Part shown: positions 62,062 to 64,000 of the stretch, piece by piece
Layout: each line of letters starts with the position of its first letter
Numbering within the stretch: the first letter of the stretch is position 1
DNA from: SMWD01 sp964629475
GTDB taxonomy: Bacteria; Pseudomonadota; Gammaproteobacteria; Steroidobacterales; GCA-2729495
Assembly: GCA_964629475.1 (NCBI GenBank)
Contig: CAZVQW010000007.1
Coordinates: forward strand, 53,347 to 117,346
Direction of reading: 5' to 3'
DNA length: 64,000 nt
Made by a program: the position numbers and the translations under genes
Notes under the pieces: generated by a model
Told to the model about the DNA's origin: nothing
Databases searched by the model: none
Seen by the model: only the letters and a program-made list of their open reading frames with translations

Positions 62062-63426
62062 ATGAAAACAATAATCGAGCCCTTCCGGATCAAGTCCGTC
62101 GAACCGGTCCGCGTAACAACGCGCGAAGATCGCGAGAAATTGATTGCGCAAGCGGACTACAACACCTTCAGCCTGAGATCCGCCGACGTATTGATCGATT
62201 TGTTGACGGATTCCGGCACATCCGCCATGAGCACCCGTCAGTGGGGCGCGATGATGCAAGGGGACGAAAGTTATGCGGGCTCACCGTCATTCTTTCGCTT
62301 CGAGGCGGCGGTACAGGAATTAATGCCATTCAAGCACGTCATTCCCACACACCAGGGGCGCGCTGCAGAGAAAATCCTGTTCACGATCTGTGGCGGCGAC
62401 GGGATTATCGTGCCAAACAACACACACTTCGACACTACCCGCGCCAATGTAGAGTTCACCGGGGCCGAAGCTCTGGATCTGCTCCGGAAAGAGGGCAAGG
62501 ATCCGGCACTGAAGGCTCCATTCAAAGGCGATATCGATCTGGAGCAGCTGGAAGCCTGCCTGAGTCGTGACGGAGACCGCGTGCCCATCGTCATGCTGAC
62601 CGTGACCAACAACTCCGGCGGCGGACAGCCCGTTTCCATGGCCAACATCCGCGCGACCAAGGCGTTGTGTAACAAATACGGGAAGCCGCTTTTTCTGGAT
62701 GCCTGCCGGTTTGCAGAGAATGCATACTTCATAAAGCTGCGAGAACCCGGTTACGAAAACAGGTCAGTCAAGGAAATCGTGCAGGAAATGTTTTCCCATG
62801 CGGACGGCATGACCATGAGCGCCAAAAAGGATGCCTTTGCCAACATCGGCGGCTGGCTTGCCATGAACGACGATGACATGGCGACGAGCGCACGGAATAT
62901 TCTGATTTTAACGGAAGGCTTTCCCACTTACGGCGGTTTGGCCGGCCGTGACCTTGAGGCTATTGCTGTCGGCCTCGAAGAAATCGTAGACGAGGATTAT
63001 CTCGAGTATCGCATCCGCTCGACAGAATACCTGGGCAAGGCCCTGATCGATATGGGAGTGCCGATCATGCGTCCGGTAGGTGGGCACGCAATCTACGTGG
63101 ATGCACGCAACATGCTCCCGCATATTCCGGTCATGGAGTACCCCGGCCAATCACTCGCGGTGGAACTCTACCGGGTAGGAGGCATCCGCGCTTGTGAAAT
63201 CGGCACGGTAATGTTCGGCCGTCAACCCGACGGCAGTGAAAAGCCGGCCGACATGGATCTCGTTCGAATGGCCATTCCGCGGCGCGTCTACACACAGAGT
63301 CACATTGATTACGTGATCGAATGTTTCGCGGAGTTACAGCAATACAAGGAGCAGCTCAGGGGCTGTCGCATTGCCTGGGAGCCGCCGGCTCTTCGGCATT
63401 TCACCGCGAAGTTTGAAATGCTCTAG
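62062..63426 (+). CDS. tnaA: Tryptophanase-type beta-eliminating lyase
   Basis: A 454-residue fold-type I PLP enzyme of the tryptophanase / tyrosine phenol-lyase family: E-P-F-R-I-K-S-V-E-P, P-T-H-Q-G-R-A-A-E, D-A-C-R-F-A-E-N-A-Y-F, the Schiff-base lysine in M-S-A-K-K-D (Lys256) and Y-G-G-L-A-G-R-D. At the site that is Arg in tyrosine phenol-lyase it has Ile380 (G-I-R-A-C-E-I-G), as in TnaA, which favours tryptophan or an aliphatic side chain. Products would be pyruvate, ammonia and indole. Divergent from oadG. Confidence 0.88.
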   Translation: MKTIIEPFRIKSVEPVRVTTREDREKLIAQADYNTFSLRSADVLIDLLTDSGTSAMSTRQWGAMMQGDESYAGSPSFFRFEAAVQELMPFKHVIPTHQGRAAEKILFTICGGDGIIVPNNTHFDTTRANVEFTGAEALDLLRKEGKDPALKAPFKGDIDLEQLEACLSRDGDRVPIVMLTVTNNSGGGQPVSMANIRATKALCNKYGKPLFLDACRFAENAYFIKLREPGYENRSVKEIVQEMFSHADGMTMSAKKDAFANIGGWLAMNDDDMATSARNILILTEGFPTYGGLAGRDLEAIAVGLEEIVDEDYLEYRIRSTEYLGKALIDMGVPIMRPVGGHAIYVDARNMLPHIPVMEYPGQSLAVELYRVGGIRACEIGTVMFGRQPDGSEKPADMDLVRMAIPRRVYTQSHIDYVIECFAELQQYKEQLRGCRIAWEPPALRHFTAKFEML

Positions 63427-63866
63427 ATTAATGCACATCGCCCGGGGGCAAAGCACGTTCCGAGGCACGCCGTTGATGTGTCTCGCGGGAGGGGGTATCT
63501 TGATGCAATTGAGATCCATTCGCATCAATCATGACTGAAAGCCATTCATGCACTGGAATATCAACATTATTGCCTGTTAAGACATTGCGCTTAAAAGCCA
63601 CGTTGATATATTCGGCGCCAAGTCGCTCAGGTCGCTCATGAATCAAGCTTCCTGACGGCAACGCGGCAGGGACACCTGTTAACGGAATTATGCTACAAAG
63701 CCCATTGGGCTATAGGGGTGTCGGGACGCTTGACCCGTTCAATCCTGTTTTATGGCTCTGAAACCGGGCCAATTTATCGACGAAAGTGGCGTATTTTGCC
63801 GGTTCGTCGGAATTGACCATTTCACTCAACAAGTCTGTTTCCTAATGTATTCGGGGGGATCGGGGA
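63427..63866. other. 440-bp intergenic region before exported protein
   Basis: I see no gene I can support. Minus-strand frames here lack ribosome sites and recognisable motifs. There is a short inverted repeat AGCCCA-T-TGGGCT near 63700 and a TTGACC at 63813-63818 without a good -10 partner. It should hold the promoter of the gene at 63867. Confidence 0.5.
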
Positions 63867-64000
63867 ATGAAAGTAATCAATATGATGTCGGGCACCTTGT
63901 TATGGTGTGCCATTGCAAGTATTAGCCTGTTCGGTGCAGCAACCAGTTTTGCAGCCGACGATGGTGCGCGAAAAGGCGTTGCCGTTGACGAAATGACCGT
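63867..64000 (+). CDS. Exported protein, N-terminus only (cut by window edge)
   Basis: ATG at 63867 preceded by CGGGGA. The first 30 residues are a clear signal peptide (M-K-V-I-N-M-M-S-G-T-L-L-W-C-A-I-A-S-I-S-L-F-G-A-A-T-S-F-A-A) with cleavage before D-D-G-A-R-K-G-V-A-V-D-E-M. Only 44 codons are present. A TonB-dependent receptor is one possibility from the V-A-V-D-E start, but I cannot support it. Confidence 0.75.
   Translation, partial: MKVINMMSGTLLWCAIASISLFGAATSFAADDGARKGVAVDEMT

Noticed and set aside
63428..63661. 77-codon minus-strand frame after the tryptophanase gene
   Set aside because: No motif, no ribosome site, overlaps another spurious frame; treated as intergenic.

Overview
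The window looks like chromosomal DNA of a Gram-negative bacterium, most likely a gammaproteobacterium. It has moderately high G+C by eye, outer-membrane and lipoprotein signals, MoaA/MoeA, OadGAB, OppBCDF and hemE/hemD genes, and short hairpin repeats of the TAGGAGCGGC...GCCGCGA type that are common in Pseudomonas/Xanthomonas relatives. I cannot name the species. I see no phage, insertion sequence, CRISPR array or rRNA operon. There is one tRNA (Arg, ACG).

Layout. (1) 1-6.5 kb: a [NiFe]-hydrogenase accessory locus. A maturation protease runs off the left edge on the minus strand, divergent from a tightly overlapping hypC-A-B-D-F-E operon. (2) 6.5-10.8 kb: sulfur amino-acid metabolism. A cysteine-synthase-like gene sits behind a 27-codon cysteine-rich leader and an intrinsic terminator, which together read as a textbook attenuator. 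A FadL-type porin and a Cys/Met-metabolism PLP enzyme follow. (3) 10.8-20.8 kb: an ATP-grasp protein, acetoacetyl-CoA synthetase and moaA on the minus strand, then a plus-strand run of quinone oxidoreductase, XdhC-like, moeA, CBS-domain, moaB, gloB and a CPXCG protein (molybdenum cofactor theme). (4) 20.8-26 kb: an NmrA-like reductase, a LuxR-type regulator, a copper P1B-ATPase and its MerR/CueR-like regulator. (5) 26-29.5 kb: two tandem beta-propeller lipoproteins, a membrane protein and tRNA-Arg. (6) 29.5-36 kb: class I aldolase, then a peptide ABC transporter whose binding protein is encoded convergently. (7) 36-45 kb: minus-strand genes for an FAD reductase, epimerase, GntR regulator, MATE exporter, ApbE, a periplasmic split-barrel protein with a c-heme motif, HemD with a signal-peptide-like N-terminus, and HemE. 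(8) 45-52 kb: a Tat-exported amine oxidase, a flavoprotein with three C-terminal CXXCH motifs, a third beta-propeller paralogue divergent from a MarR regulator, an NHL protein and a dipeptidase. (9) 53-64 kb: a serine hydrolase, two head-to-head DUF418 membrane proteins, a ceramidase-like protein, an AhpD-like protein, the sodium-pumping oxaloacetate decarboxylase (oadG-A-B), a tryptophanase-type lyase, and the start of an exported protein cut by the right edge.

The strongest regulatory signal is at 6679-6892. A near-consensus promoter places its predicted start on the ATG of a peptide with six Cys codons in 27. A protector hairpin, an 8-bp antiterminator and a terminator with seven T residues then precede the cysteine-synthase-like gene. 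Other promoter-level structures are a MerR-type operator overlapping the apparent copA start codon, a 24-bp perfect palindrome upstream of hemE, and dyads in front of the FAD reductase and between the MarR gene and the propeller gene.
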